The notes: a model not told the origin generated them from the letters alone. A stretch of DNA of 64,000 nt from Carya illinoinensis (GCF_018687715.1 NC_056752.1:12098501-12162500); one strand, 5' to 3'. Positions 12,898 through 23,480 are shown, counted from the first letter of the stretch. Translations and numbers: made by a program.

Positions 12898-13604
12898 ATT
12901 TTATGCACTATCTATTGTCACTGATTATTGGTGTCTCTCTCGTCTTCACCACCATTTTTCCCCCAAGTCTCCAAATTTACGTACTCACCACCGGCATTCA
13001 TGTCAGATCTGGGTTTTCTTGGGTCTCCTCTGCCGGCACTCATGTCTTTCTCTCAGATCCACTGCCACTCCTCGCCATCGTCAGATCTGGTTGGTTGGAC
13101 CCTTACTTCTTTACTTTACAATTCCACTATATACACATTGTACTTGTTAGATCTGGTTGGACCCCATACGCCCAAATGACCCTCCATTTGTCATTCTGCA
13201 GAGACTCCCCTGCCCAGGATGCTGCTCCAAAACACTGGATAACAAAAAAACAACTGCATCCAGAACCGAAACCCCGTAGATTTTGAAGCTCGTGGTGCGC
13301 GGCGCCACATAGATTTTGGTCCTCCTCTACCTACAACAAAAATAGGTACTTTCTATTTGTTTCCTATGAGAAGAAAAGCAGGAAAATATAAAAATAAATT
13401 AGTTGAATTTATTAGGATCTTAACTCAATCCTCAGCGCGATTTTTCTTAGGAATTTCACCTCCTTCATTTGCTGTTTATTTCGTGCGTAAATTAGCGATA
13501 CTAATAAAGTAAAACATAGCAGGTGCTGCAAACTGCGATCAACTAGGCCTGATTCTACTTTTGAAAGGAATTTAATTGAGACTTATTTATGTGAAAATTT
13601 ATTT

Positions 13605-14560
13605 TTGATTGGTAACAGAGCCAATACAATTTTATGGTATAAAGTTCTTTCTTTTGTTTTCCTTTCCTTTCCACTTTTTTCCTGGGAATGGAAGTTTATG
13701 AATTATTGCTTAATAGATATGAGTCTTATAAAAGACCACTATAACAAGTTATTTAGTAGAGCTCTAGGTGCATTATTAACCATACAAATTATTCATGAAA
13801 GAAATGTGTGGTATATGTGTGTTGCTAACTTTTACGACACTCGACTGTTTTGCAAATTTGGAAGAGTGAGTGATGAAAAGAGAGAGAAGATTTTAGTATC
13901 TGGTGTTGATGATGTGGTGAAGATCCTCAAATCTGATTATGTTGGTTGCTGCAGTAACATTGACTTAGATAGTAAGCTAGAATTTAGGAAAGAAAAGGGA
14001 TAGGTTGAAAAAAAGTGGTCAAAATCTGCTACTTGATCAGGGGTCAAAATCTGTATGACTCATAGAACTTTAATTCCCTCCATGTCCATCATGCAAGAAT
14101 TGCTGTAGCGGTGATAATTAGATTTTTCTTTACCAGAAGAATTTATTTGGCCAAACAGTTGTTGGGGCTCAAGAACGTGTTCCTATTCAGGTTATATACC
14201 TCTTACTACCTTTAAATTATAGTATTAATATATTTGGTTAAATTATATGATTTTGACTTTTTTCTACATGGGTTATATTGATCTAATTTTTTTTTATGTA
14301 TTGTTAGCTACGCCAAAACACTACCGAAGTGTTGGACTCTAGTGGACAGTTTGGCTTTGTAGTGTTTGAGACTCAAGAAAGTGTAATTAGTCCTATTTAA
14401 CTTCATCACTCTCTCTAAAGTGATTGATTTTGTTATATTATGTTTTTTTTTAACTGTTATGTTATGTTCGCAGATACAACTTAGGTTGGATGAAACCCAG
14501 CCGGAAAGCTTGCCTGGGACACAACAGTGGCTTGCCTGGGAACTGGTTGATGAGTAGAAG
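13605..14560 (+). other. Unrecognised gene-like stretch with possible exons
   Basis: A 132-codon frame (13605-14003) has mixed, protein-like composition. Its N-terminal half contains a hydrophobic segment and its C-terminal half is charged ('GRVSDEKREKILVSGVDDVV'). Downstream are further exon-like blocks: about 14158-14199 ending at a 'cag|gttata' donor, about 14310-14378 after a 'tgttag' acceptor, and 14474-14557 after 'ttcgcag'. The last of these ends in the acidic peptide 'LPGTQQWLAWELVDE' and a stop. I do not recognise the family. It may be a fragment of a real multi-exon gene or an old transposon passenger. Confidence 0.3.
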
Positions 14561-14717
14561 TAGAGAACCCCATGTTTTATGCAATATATATTTCAAGAAT
14601 TAGAGAACCTATTGTTTTATAGTTTCAATATATATACTTAAGTGGTTGAGCCACTTTGAACAGGTTGAGTAATGGGAAATTTGGTTGATGAGTAGAAGTA
14701 GAGAACCCCTTGTTTTA

Positions 14718-14753
<36 letters not shown>
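14545..14753. repeat. Short direct duplication and (TA)n microsatellite
   Basis: 'ggttgatgagtagaagtaga' plus about 15 further matching bases occurs at 14545 and again at 14683. The second copy runs into a pure (TA)n tract at about 14720-14753. The first copy overlaps the stop codon of the exon-like block above, so the duplication probably lies in its 3' flank. Confidence 0.85.
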
Positions 14754-14756
<3 letters not shown>

Positions 14757-14759
14757 AAT

Positions 14760-17033
14760 TCACTTCTTGGAAGTTCATGATCAATACATATATGGTTTTA
14801 GAAACTGTAGGATGACTCAGATTTCTATTGTCTTGAGCAAATTTCTATATTCATGATGTTGAGAAAAAATATGTATATTGTATTGTAGGCGTGTTTATAT
14901 TGTATTGTAGACCAATAAGCTGTTGTCATTGCAGTGCTGTTTTCATGATACAAAGCTACTAAAAAACATAATTGAAGGATGTGTTATCATGGAAAATGAA
15001 ACTCAAAAAGTAAGAAGCATCGACCATGAAAGATTGCTTGAGTGTTGATGAAATATTACAGCTTCATGACTAATTGTAATTTGGACTCTAGGGCTCCTAG
15101 AAATGTTCAAGAAAGTGATGGTAGATTCTTTTACTCATGAGCCCAAAGAAAAAAAATACACAACCTTGAGGATAGCTGTATCGTGAAGAATACCAAAAGA
15201 CAAAAAAGGAGTTGGTGAAAAAACCACAATCTCCAATTAGATTGAATTTTGGGTCACGATTTCCAACCAATCACTTGCTCATGTCCCACAAAAATAAGTA
15301 CCCACAAGGTAAAATTAAAATTTTGATATGTTCAACAACTTTTCTACAAGTTTATTTACAACACTCAACAAACTTGAATTTTGAAAACTTGATGGATCCA
15401 AAGTGGCATCAGGCTTCATGCTCCAAAAAAGCAGAGCATCGCCCACCTTTGGATTAATAGAAAGTCCTTTCTAGCAATCAGCGAGCTCATTCCACCAAGG
15501 CACTGAGCTAAAGTTCCCCTTGGCTGTAGGAAACACTGTCTCACAAACTTCTTCAACATTTGAGCTGTACCATTACGGAAAAGGAGACGTTACCTAAAGA
15601 AAATAGTTCGGCCTCCAACAAATGCATGAGTCAAGAGACTTTAGAGTGCAGAAATATCATGTCTCTTAAGGATACATAAGAAATGTAGCCATCCGCTGAC
15701 CCCCATTTTTGGTGTTAAACTCATCTAGGAAATAGTCAAAGTGAGGCTCATATTCTTGGCCAACTTCATAATGGAGTATTTGAAGTTCTTCGCCATGCTC
15801 TGCTTATGAAAATTTTGTGTATAACATCAAAATAATCAAGAGATAAGCCAATAAAAGATAAAGATAATTACCAATAGCCATTCTTTCTTCCATTCCTTCG
15901 TTCTTCCAAAGACCATATAAAGCAAGAAGATTAGCCAACATATGGAGCACATTCATTCAATTCTAGAGGGGTTTCTCAAACACAATTCCAACATTTTCAT
16001 CTTCAGGCAGAAATATATCAAAATTTAACTATTCCTGAATTTGAAGTCATAATATAATTTGAAATCCTATCTTTTCCTCTCCCCCGTTTCCTCAGCAACC
16101 AAAGCGGCCGATAGTTATGCTGATGAAAAAAATTAGAAAAAATAAAAGGAAAGAAAAGAAAAAGAAGAGAACATTGGCTATAAAAGGCCGATAGTTTTCG
16201 AAGTCATTGAACTTCTCATGTTCAGAGACATATAAACACATATCCTAATCAAACAAGAAACAAGAAATAAAATACTTCTAAGGATGATATATGCTGGGGA
16301 GTTTAAAGCTCATTCACAAATGAATCCTTACCTAATAACAAGGAAACGAATAATGGAGCAATATAGATTATTGCATTATTTGTCGAATTACATTGGCAAT
16401 GTGGTATGTACGCCCATCCAATTATCAAGTGGGGAATTTATATACTAGTTCAAGGATCACAAGATCTACTCTGCACTAGCAATATTCAGCATAATCATTT
16501 TACTCTACTTGGACAACCAAGTGCATGCATGTTCACTTGTGCATGAGCTTGGGAAAGGAAATGCCAAAACTCGCATGGAAAATGTATGGAATAACAGTAG
16601 AAAATTAGGAATTCTTTTCTTTCTTTTTTCCCTTTTTCCTTTGAATGAGAAGTTCTAAGGTCTAGGAAATATGCCAATTCCAAATAAGATTGAGAATACA
16701 GTACTTCAATTTTTCCAGTTACATTTCAAACGGTATCACTAATGGCAATATTTTTCCACCTAGAAATAATCCGATACGGCACACTTCCTCTCTTACTATT
16801 AGATCTTTTTCTGAGACAAGTTGCTCCAAACAAAATATCATTATCACAAATCGTCCTTGAGAACATTCTCGACAAATACCCTCATCGATACACATCAATT
16901 ATTTATTGATCGCACTTATATTGCGTAACTTTTTAACAAATCAATGAATAAGAAGACATGTTCTATATGTATTTCATCACGCAGTCCCAAATACTTGAAG
17001 AAAACACTGTAAAAAAGCATTAACTAGATTTTA

Positions 17034-17035
<2 letters not shown>
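14760..17035. other. Gene-free stretch
   Basis: Both strands lack a supported gene. Short open frames at 15212-15457 (+) and 16495-16683 (-) show no domain, and composition is A+T rich throughout. Confidence 0.4.

Positions 17036-17078
<43 letters not shown>
17036..17078. repeat. Poly-T tract, 43 bp
   Basis: A pure T43 run, that is poly-A on the minus strand, lies about 190 bp downstream of the minus-strand gene fragment at 17265-17574. Its purity means it is young or still unstable. Whether it is a retroposition tail or an expanded intronic T run cannot be settled here. Confidence 0.9.
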
Positions 17079-17081
<3 letters not shown>

Positions 17082-17264
17082 GAAAACAAAAAGATCAACG
17101 TCTTGATTTCAAATTTTGAACGTGTTTTGGCTATATTTTCAAATCCCTAATTGAAATCAACTTGATCACGAATCACTCGCAAGCCAATCCAGTACACAAC
17201 AACAATAACGAAATGACACGGAGAATGCCGATGATTACGAAAGATTCAAAACGGGAGCTCTAAC

Positions 17265-17574
17265 CTTGAGATCGAGGAGGGAGGAGTAGGACTGGCAACG
17301 AGCGATCTTGGAAGCGTGGAGGAGGATCCCGATGCTGACGATTATGCCATAGGAGAGGAGGAAGCTCTGGCTAGGTTGCCGATGGCGTTAGCCACGCATG
17401 AAGGCTTGTCTATAGTGTGGTCGCAGGGCGGCCCTGGCCTTGCGCTGGCAGTACGCGCTGGCAGTACTGGAACTCCTCGATAGCCTCACGAAGATGGTCC
17501 TTAGCCTCCTGGAGCCTGTGCTCTCCGTCAACCTTATCCTGCATAGGTGGCGATGGCAGAGATGCTGATGCCAT
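17265..17574 (-). pseudogene. Frameshifted first exon of an unrecognised gene
   Basis: From an ATG at 17574 the minus strand reads MASASLPSPPMQDKVDGEHR, then an amphipathic stretch, 'LQEAKDHLREAIEEFQYCQR'. A 13-bp exact tandem duplication (17442-17454 and 17455-17467) shifts the frame. Reading past it recovers 'KARAALRPHY', then after further shifts 'GIIVSIGILLHASKIARC' and 'SYSSLLDLK'. The segment ends at a good donor (AAG|GTTAGAG at 17265/17264). The central part looks like a membrane-anchored segment. Upstream there is a (CT)n run in the expected 5' UTR (17580-17618). I do not recognise the family. The repeated frameshifts make it a pseudogene. Confidence 0.55.
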
Positions 17575-17579
17575 TTTGG

Positions 17580-17580
17580 T

Positions 17581-17616
<36 letters not shown>

Positions 17617-17618
17617 GG
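17580..17618. repeat. (GA)n microsatellite
   Basis: A nearly pure GA run with one AA interruption. On the minus strand it is a CT-rich tract immediately upstream of the ATG at 17574, as in many plant 5' UTRs. Confidence 0.9.
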
Positions 17619-17744
17619 AATGGTTTCAGTCTTCCCGCTCTAGACACACCAAAAATCCCTCTTCAATGAAACGCTTCGTTTCATTTTCCACCTCAGCTTC
17701 TAGTGCGCAATTTGGTGCGCAACTTGCCTGTAAGTAGAGTTTTC

Positions 17745-18203
17745 CCATAATATAACATATATGTAACAATGAATATTTTGTAACATGGCATACGTGTAAC
17801 AAAGGGCATAATGTAATATGACATACTTGCAATATATAGCAATATGTGACATAATATATTCTGGAATAGATAAGTAGTTCATGACAGAATAAATCATGTG
17901 TAACAGATAAACATGTAATTACGTGGCATGTCATGACATATATGATAACATACATATATAAATTGTAGTTTTTTTACTCTTCAAAAATATACAGTAAACT
18001 GATAGTAAGTTAAAAGCTAACTTACTTCAATCGTTGTGTTTTATGAGAATTCAAGTGTGATTACGAGGAACTGAAAATGGTGATTCTAAAAGTTAGAACT
18101 TAATCACTAATAATTAGAAATACTGAAAAATACTAACTTAGAGTAAAATTACCATTTTACTCCTAACTTAAGGATTTCACATCCTAATTCTAAAAATCCA
18201 ATC
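17745..18203. repeat. Dispersed repeat block, copy 2
   Basis: Collinear with 2690-3250 (see that entry). Similarity stops at about 18203, just after 'acatcctaattctaaaaatc', and the unrelated chimeric pseudogene follows within 180 bp. It is probably a truncated LTR piece. Confidence 0.75.
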
Positions 18204-18380
18204 CCAAAATTAATTTCTAAACTCTCAAATTTCCATCTCCGATTCTCTTTCCCTTCATTTCATCACACGAATGAATTTTTCTCGCATCTTACAATCCATT
18301 TCCCACCACTACTCTCAAACTTCTCTCAAGGGGCTTTATGGTCTCCTTATTTTTTAGTGTTAAGGTTTTTACAATCGATT

Positions 18381-18605
18381 CCAAGCAAGGAGAAGTGGTT
18401 CGAGATCTTCAAGGACAGTATCTCGTTCATCCCCGAACACGACGTCGAGAAGAACTAGACCTACAAGCTTAGGTTGAACCGGTTTGTCAATTTGACCAAA
18501 GATCAAGGGAGTTGCGGAAGCTACTAGGCGTTCTCCACGATTGCTGTTGTGGGAGAGAGACCCAAGATAGTGACAGGCGAGCTAATATCTCTATCAGAGA
18601 AGGAA
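18381..18605 (+). pseudogene. Papain-like cysteine protease fragment
   Basis: One frame reads EKWFEIFKDSISFIPEHDVE, then a TAG (18456-18458), then 'TYKLRLNRFVNLT'. This is the I29 inhibitor prodomain with its ERFNIN-like residues. It jumps straight to 'KDQGSCGS', the start of the C1A catalytic domain. Two in-frame changes follow: TAC where the catalytic Cys codon TGC is expected (18522-18524) and TAG where the adjacent Trp codon TGG is expected (18525-18527). The frame then gives 'AFSTIA' and 'KIVTGELISLSEKE'. The segment between prodomain and active site, about 60-70 residues in the family, is deleted. It runs without a break into HSP70 sequence. Confidence 0.85.
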
Positions 18606-18860
18606 ACTGGTGCCATTTTTTGCCTCAAATTGTTGCGTATTATCAATGACCTAATGGCTGCTACTACAGCTTACGGGCTTGACAAGGAGGCGAGCAATTT
18701 GGGTGAAACGAATGTGTTCATCTACGACCTGGGTGGCGGAACAATTGACGCCTCTTTTCTTACCACTGAATATGGCAACTATGAAGTGGAAGCCACAACT
18801 GGTGAAGATTCTAATAACAAGGGAGGTGATGGACGTGCACCAACTGAGTGCAATGGTTAG
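18606..18860 (+). pseudogene. HSP70 ATPase-domain fragment fused to the protease piece
   Basis: In the same reading frame as the protease piece the sequence becomes HSP70: 'LRIINDLMAATTAYGLDKEA' followed by 'NVFIYDLGGGTIDASFLT' and 'FEV'-like 'YEVEATTGED'. These are the adenosine- and phosphate-binding motifs of the Hsp70 nucleotide-binding domain (family 'RIINEPTAAAIAYGLDK' and 'DLGGGTFDVS'). Only about 65 residues of a roughly 650-residue protein are present. A stop ends the frame at 18860. The fragment cannot fold as an ATPase. It is a captured gene piece, not a heat-shock gene. Confidence 0.85.
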
Positions 18861-18931
18861 GAAGAAGAGATTAGGGAACTGAACCAAGCTACTGATAGCA
18901 ATAAAAGTCAGCTGGACGTGAGCATCAGAAT

Positions 18932-19411
18932 TTGAGGTTCAGAGCAACATTCGGGGTTGATCTTCATGCCCTTCTTTACAATTTCTTACCCTCAAACATA
19001 TTTTTTTGGGGTCACCTTTTTCCTGCCCTTTGTCCTTCTAAGAAATCTGTCAAGATTAAGGCCAAAAGTCTACTGATCGATGAAATACTTGAGATAGCGG
19101 AAAATCTGTTGGTTGCTGGGTTTGATGACAATGAAGCTTGTGATTATCTACTAAAACCTGTTCGAACTAAGGAACGTGATGAATTTGGGCATGGTAATCC
19201 ATCAACTCAGAAGAAGCAGCGGGTTGTTGGGTCTGTGGATCTGCACCGCAAATTTGTCACTGCTGTTTATGGTATGGGTTTGCATGAGTTTTTTAGATGG
19301 ATTGAGAAGATTGAATCTATTCATGGGTTGGTCTGTGAGGATAATTTGTACTTTGCATTTGGGTGGAGGAACATTGATGAAGAAGGTAACGTGGGTGAGT
19401 TTGTTGGGTGA
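18932..19411 (+). pseudogene. Chimeric ORF with type-B response-regulator fragments
   Basis: A 159-codon frame. Residues 69-78 (ACDYLLKPVR, 19136-19165) match the end of the receiver domain of type-B Arabidopsis-type response regulators. Residues 94-112 (KKQRVVGSVDLHRKFVTAV, 19211-19267) match the start of their GARP/Myb-like DNA-binding domain, normally 'KKPRVVWSVELH'. The key Trp is Gly here. The 100 or so residues that normally separate these domains are reduced to about 15. The flanking parts (1-68 and 113-159) are not recognised. The piece is the third gene fragment in a row after protease and HSP70. It ends about 30 bp before a TATA-like motif for the next gene copy. Confidence 0.65.
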
Positions 19412-19438
19412 GTTTACAATTCTAGTTGCTTCGGTCCC

Positions 19439-19447
19439 TATAAATAG
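19439..19447 (+). promoter_or_regulatory. TATA-box candidate of gene copy A
   Basis: TATAAATAG lies 96 bp upstream of the ATG at 19543. The interval is a plausible short 5' leader rich in C and T. No cap-site data exist, so this is inference from motif and spacing. Confidence 0.5.
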
Positions 19448-19542
19448 CGCGGCCTGCTCAATGCACTCTGTATCATTATCAACTGAATTACTCTCAAACT
19501 TCTCATCTTCAGTCTCCAGTAGAAACAACGGTAGATACGATC

Positions 19543-21125
19543 ATGAAACAAATTTCGGTGAAAGAAACTGGAGATAGCGTATACCAGTCTCAGAACCGGA
19601 GGATGAAAACAGAGGAAGTTGATCAGGTAAGGAATTCATCCAATTCTCAGGTCGCTTTAAAAAACTTGGTTAGTTTTTAACTTAGATCTTCCTTGTAGTG
19701 TAGTTCCAAAGACAATGGTTGATTCGTTTCGTTCTGGGGAAGTTGAGCTAATGGTTTGTTTGTATTGTTAGCTACTGTTAAAATCACCACAGTTAAGATG
19801 ATGGGTGTTACGCAGCTGATTCCCATATATATATATATATATATCGCGTGTACAGTCCTTGTGTTATATTATTATGTTTCTTAATGATACTGTACTTGTC
19901 TGCTAAAAAACATTTGGTTTGTTTCATTGGTGATCTTCAATTTAAACGTTATTTTTTCCTTTTTTTCTTTTCTCATTCTTTTCAAACGAGGATTTGTTAA
20001 GATATTTTCAATATCATGTTTGTTTAAATTTGTTGCAGATCATTGACAGAGAAGAGAATCTGTCAAACTCGGTTGACAGGGATGATGAAATTTTGAAGAG
20101 CCCAAGTGATGGTTTAGAACCTGGCCATGGTCTTCCAAACAGTACAAATCATATTTTTGATGAAATTGTTCCGATTTCTGTTGGTGGGAGCCCAAGTATG
20201 AGTCCAGGTATTAATCCGGACGTTGTTCAAGAAGCTAGGCAAGATCCTCCGCAAAGTCCTTGTTCGGGGTCTATAAACCCTTTGGTAAGGTTGATTTTGT
20301 ATCAAAACGTTTTGGAAAATATTGTTCTTCTATTAAATTTTGTGATTTAACATGGTATGTTTTAAGTGGTTGTGAATATAATTTAATTATCTTACATATG
20401 AAATCACTTAAAATGTGTCACAATAATAAATATGACTTAGGAAAATAAGATATAAAATGAAGAATTGCTTTACTCAACTATTAATTATGAGTTAATAAAT
20501 TGATCGTTGAATGTCCACATAGAAGCTATAGATTACACTTTTGGGGTTTTGGCGTTGGGTAGTGCTACTATGTCTCTTCAATTTGCCCACTTGATATGTC
20601 CCTAATGTAAATTTTTGTATTTTTTTTTCTTTTTACTTCAAACATTTTGTGAACATGTTTAAACATTTAAAAAAAAAACTAATACACTAATAGTCAATTC
20701 CTTAACTATTAAGTATAGAAATATATTAAAAAATAAAATAAAATACATTAGCAATCAAATTAAGGGGAAATACTCAGAGAGCATAGTATCATTTTCCTTT
20801 AGTATTTGTATTAGAGGTTGCACGCATTATGTCCCACAATAATAAGACTGGAGTGAGTGGTGTTGGGACTTCGGAAATGAGTTGTCTTATAACGTGGACT
20901 ACGTTTGCTTTGAATGCAAGGTTTTCTTTTGACTACCTCTTTCTCTCCGATAGACAGATATGTGAGAGCATTTGTAAATAGATAGAATCGTATTAGGCAA
21001 TTATTCAGGTCATTATCAATTATTTTTGTTAGTCAAGTCAAGTTTCTAGAGCGATTTAATTTTTGGTGAAATTATTATATCTTTGTGATTGTCCCAAAGC
21101 CATTCGTAGTAGTAGGCTGAGCTCT
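19543..21125 (+). pseudogene. Unrecognised membrane-protein gene family, copy A
   Basis: Exon 1 (19543-19626) runs from ATG for 28 codons, charged and hydrophilic, to a GTAAGG donor. Exon 2 (20039-20284) follows a TTGTTGCAG acceptor, keeps phase 0 and encodes 82 residues rich in Ser, Pro and Asp ('SVDRDDEILKSPSDGLEP', 'GGSPSMSPGINPDVV', 'DPPQSP'); it ends at GTAAGG. The membrane exon (from about 20521) is broken. The acceptor that is CAG in copy B is CAC here, a 250-bp MITE splits the exon, and frameshifts follow. The family is unknown to me; the products would be small proteins with a soluble N-terminal half and 2-3 membrane helices. Copies A and B are broken in complementary exons. Confidence 0.6.
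20553..20800. mobile_element. MITE inserted in exon 3 of copy A
   Basis: Comparison with copies at 22.4, 27.5 and 51.6 kb shows 'ttttggc(a/g)ttt(g)tattagaggttgca' as continuous sequence. Here it is interrupted by about 248 bp with imperfect terminal inverted repeats (left 'gtgctactatgtctc', right complement 'atgatactatgctctc'). The interior is non-coding and contains 'aatacactaatagtcaattcc', which resembles the MITE at 59.35-59.53 kb. The target duplication is not clear. Confidence 0.65.
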
Positions 21126-21719
21126 TTTGGCTTGTTAAAAAGATACGCATGATTGTAATAATGTGTTCATTTGGGAAGGCGAGGGGGTGGTAGGTTTTGA
21201 ACTTTCAAGGAGCGAATATTGAGTTCGGCTTCAGACGTGGCTGCCCAAGTAATATTATTCATTGAAAAAAATATTGCTTCGGCCCAAGTAATATTCTGAT
21301 TAGCTCCCAGCCAGCCCAGTTTGAGATAATAAAAAAGGGTCCAAATATAGATAAAAACGTCTACAATTAAGTTAAAGAAAAAAGCAATTACATAATCCAT
21401 TCCAAGAAATGCAAAAAAAAAAATAAATAAATAAACTAAAAGTCATGCCCAAAGAAAAGAGCAATTTTGGAGAGGCCATATCCTTGAAAATAAATAATAT
21501 AAAAATTTGAAATTATAGAAAAAAAAAATTAGAGAAATACATTTCTAAATATATTGAAATTTTAAAAAAATTTAGAGAACATCATGTGGGGGATTGTAAA
21601 TTTTTTTAGGGGCCTATTTGCTATATTTATAGAATTATAAATAAAATATAAGATATATTTTGAATTTTTAAAAAATTTGGGGGGCCAGTCATAATCTAGA
21701 TCCGCTGGAACTACTTTTC

Positions 21720-22200
21720 AATTATGTTTCTTAATAATACTGTACTAATCTACTAAAAAACATTTGGTCTATTTCGTTGGTGATCTTCAATTTACGTTAT
21801 TTTTCCTTTTTCTTTTCTCATTCTTTTCAAATGAGGATTTGGAAAGATATTTTCAGTATCATATTTGTTTAAATTTGTTGCAAATCATTGATATAGAGAA
21901 GAGAATCGGCCGAACTTGGTTGACAGGGGTGATGAGATTTTGATGAGCCCAAGTGATGATTTAGAACCTGGCCATGGTCTTCTAAACAGTACAAATAATA
22001 TTTTTCATGAAATTGGTTCGATTTCTATTGGTGGGAGCCCAAGTATGAGTCCAGGTATTAATCCGGATGTTGTTCAAGAAGCTAGGCAAGACCCTCCACA
22101 AAGTCCTCGTTCGAGGTCTATATACCCCGTGGTAAGATTGCTTTGGTATAAAAAAGTTTTAGGAAAATATTATTGTAATATTAAACCTTATGATTTTTAG
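21720..22200 (+). pseudogene. Gene family copy B, upstream part with broken exon 2
   Basis: Exon 2 of the local family (21884-22131) is about 85-90% similar by eye to copy A exon 2. Its acceptor is CAA instead of CAG, and a 2-bp gain near the start ('gatatagagaag' versus 'gacagagaag') shifts the frame for the first third. The remaining frame reads 'SPSDDLEPGHGLLNSTNN' and 'GGSPSMSPGINPDVV', ending at a GTAAGA donor. The intron sequence upstream (21720-21883) also matches copy A (19858-20038). I do not find exon 1. Confidence 0.7.
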
Positions 22201-22372
22201 TCACATATGTTAAATGGTGCATTTTTAGTAGTTTCCTATATAATTAGTTGATATGTGAAATCACTTTAAATATATTACAATCACAAGTATGATGGGGGAT
22301 AATCAAATATAGAATAATAGGCATCACTCAATTATGAATTACGAGTTAATAAGTTGATCATTGAATGTTCAG

Positions 22373-22756
22373 ATAGAAGTTATAGATTGCATTGTTGCGG
22401 TTTTGACATTTGCATCAGAGGTTGCAGAAATTATGTCCAACAATAACAAACCTCTGAAGTGGGTGGTGTTGGGATTTATTGCAGCAAGTTGTCTTATAAC
22501 ATGGATGACGTTTACTCTGAATGCAAGGCATAAAAAAGCTAGGTTTTCTTTTGGGTGCTTCTTTCTACCTGATGGACAAAAATACGGGACTATTTGTAAA
22601 TATATTGACTTGTATGCTGCAATTATTCAAGTTATACTGTCAATTATTTCTATTATTGTTAAATTTCCAAAGTGTTTTACTCTTAGCGAAATGATTATAT
22701 CTTCTGCAATGATCTCCTCAAAGTTGACCACGAAGTTCACTCAGAGTGATTCTTAG
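22373..22756 (+). CDS. Gene family copy B, membrane exon (exon 3), open
   Basis: After an acceptor TTCAG at 22368-22372 the frame stays open for 127 codons to TAG. It encodes three hydrophobic stretches: 'VIDCIVAVLTFASEVAEIM' (weak), 'WVVLGFIAASCLITWMTF' (strong, flanked by Lys and Arg) and 'AAIIQVILSIISIIVKF' (strong). Between the last two is a loop with 'FSFGCFFLPDGQKYG'. The tail is Ser/Thr/Lys rich. This is the best-preserved membrane exon of the family. Damaged versions lie at 20.5-21.1, 23.2 and 51.6-52.0 kb. Topology suggests an integral membrane protein; function unknown. Since exon 2 of this copy is frameshifted, the exon is probably relic sequence. Confidence 0.55.
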   Translation: MEVIDCIVAVLTFASEVAEIMSNNNKPLKWVVLGFIAASCLITWMTFTLNARHKKARFSFGCFFLPDGQKYGTICKYIDLYAAIIQVILSIISIIVKFPKCFTLSEMIISSAMISSKLTTKFTQSDS

Positions 22757-23159
22757 TATTAGGTTGGACTCTTTTGGTTTGTAAAAAAGATATGTATGGT
22801 TGTTAGAATATGCAGTTGGGTAAGCCGAAGGGCTGGTAGGTTTTGAACTTTCGTGGTGTCCATCAGGCTTACCTTGAGTTTTGCTTCAGTTTGTCCATCA
22901 ACGTGGCTGCCATTGGCTGCCATTGAGTTTTGCTTCACTCTTGTAAATTATGTGGCAACTATTATCTCTTGATCTACTACTTTTCTCATATTGTTCAAAT
23001 CTTAAATTTCATGATTTTCAGTCACATATGTTAATATGGTACATTTTAAATGGTTGTCTATATAAATTAATTGGTATATGAAATCACATAAAATGTGTCA
23101 CAGTAGCGAGTATGATTGAGAATGATAGCATTACTCAATTATTAATTACAAGTTAATAA

Positions 23160-23480
23160 GTCAGTCATTGAATGTCCATAATGAAGCTATAGATTGCATT
23201 TTTAGGGTTTTGGTTTGTATTAGAGGTTGCAAATGTCCAACAATAACAAGCTTATGAAGTGGGTAGTGCTTGGATTTACCGTGATGAGTTATCTTATAAT
23301 GTGGAGAGTGTTATATATGAATGCAAGGTTGACCGTAAAGTACACCCAGAGCCATTGCTACCTTTAGGTTGGGCTTTTTTTTTTTTTTTTTTTAATTTTT
23401 TTTTAATTTTTTTTTTAAAGAGGTTGGGCTCTTTTGGTTTGTTAAAAATATTTGTATGATTATAATAACGTATTCGTTGG
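23160..23480 (+). pseudogene. Gene family copy C, truncated membrane exon
   Basis: 'ttgaatgtccataatgaagctatagattgca' marks the exon start at about 23170. The sequence then matches copy B to 'gaatgcaagg' (about 23328) and jumps to its 3' end ('ttgaccgtaaagtacacccagag'). About 270 bp of the exon are therefore deleted. The exon is preceded by matching intron (23000-23160) and followed by the shared 3' flank ('ggttgggctcttttggtttg'). T-rich runs at 23370-23420 are secondary. Confidence 0.7.

Noticed and set aside
12755..13286. Overlapping proline-rich open frames on the plus strand
   Set aside because: They exist because of the C21 tract; three frames are open at once and none has a domain or splice support.
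19691..19700. TTGTAGTG as the right end of the CACTA element at 5571
   Set aside because: The following bases (TAG) do not match the TCT before 5571, and the distance spans unrelated genes.
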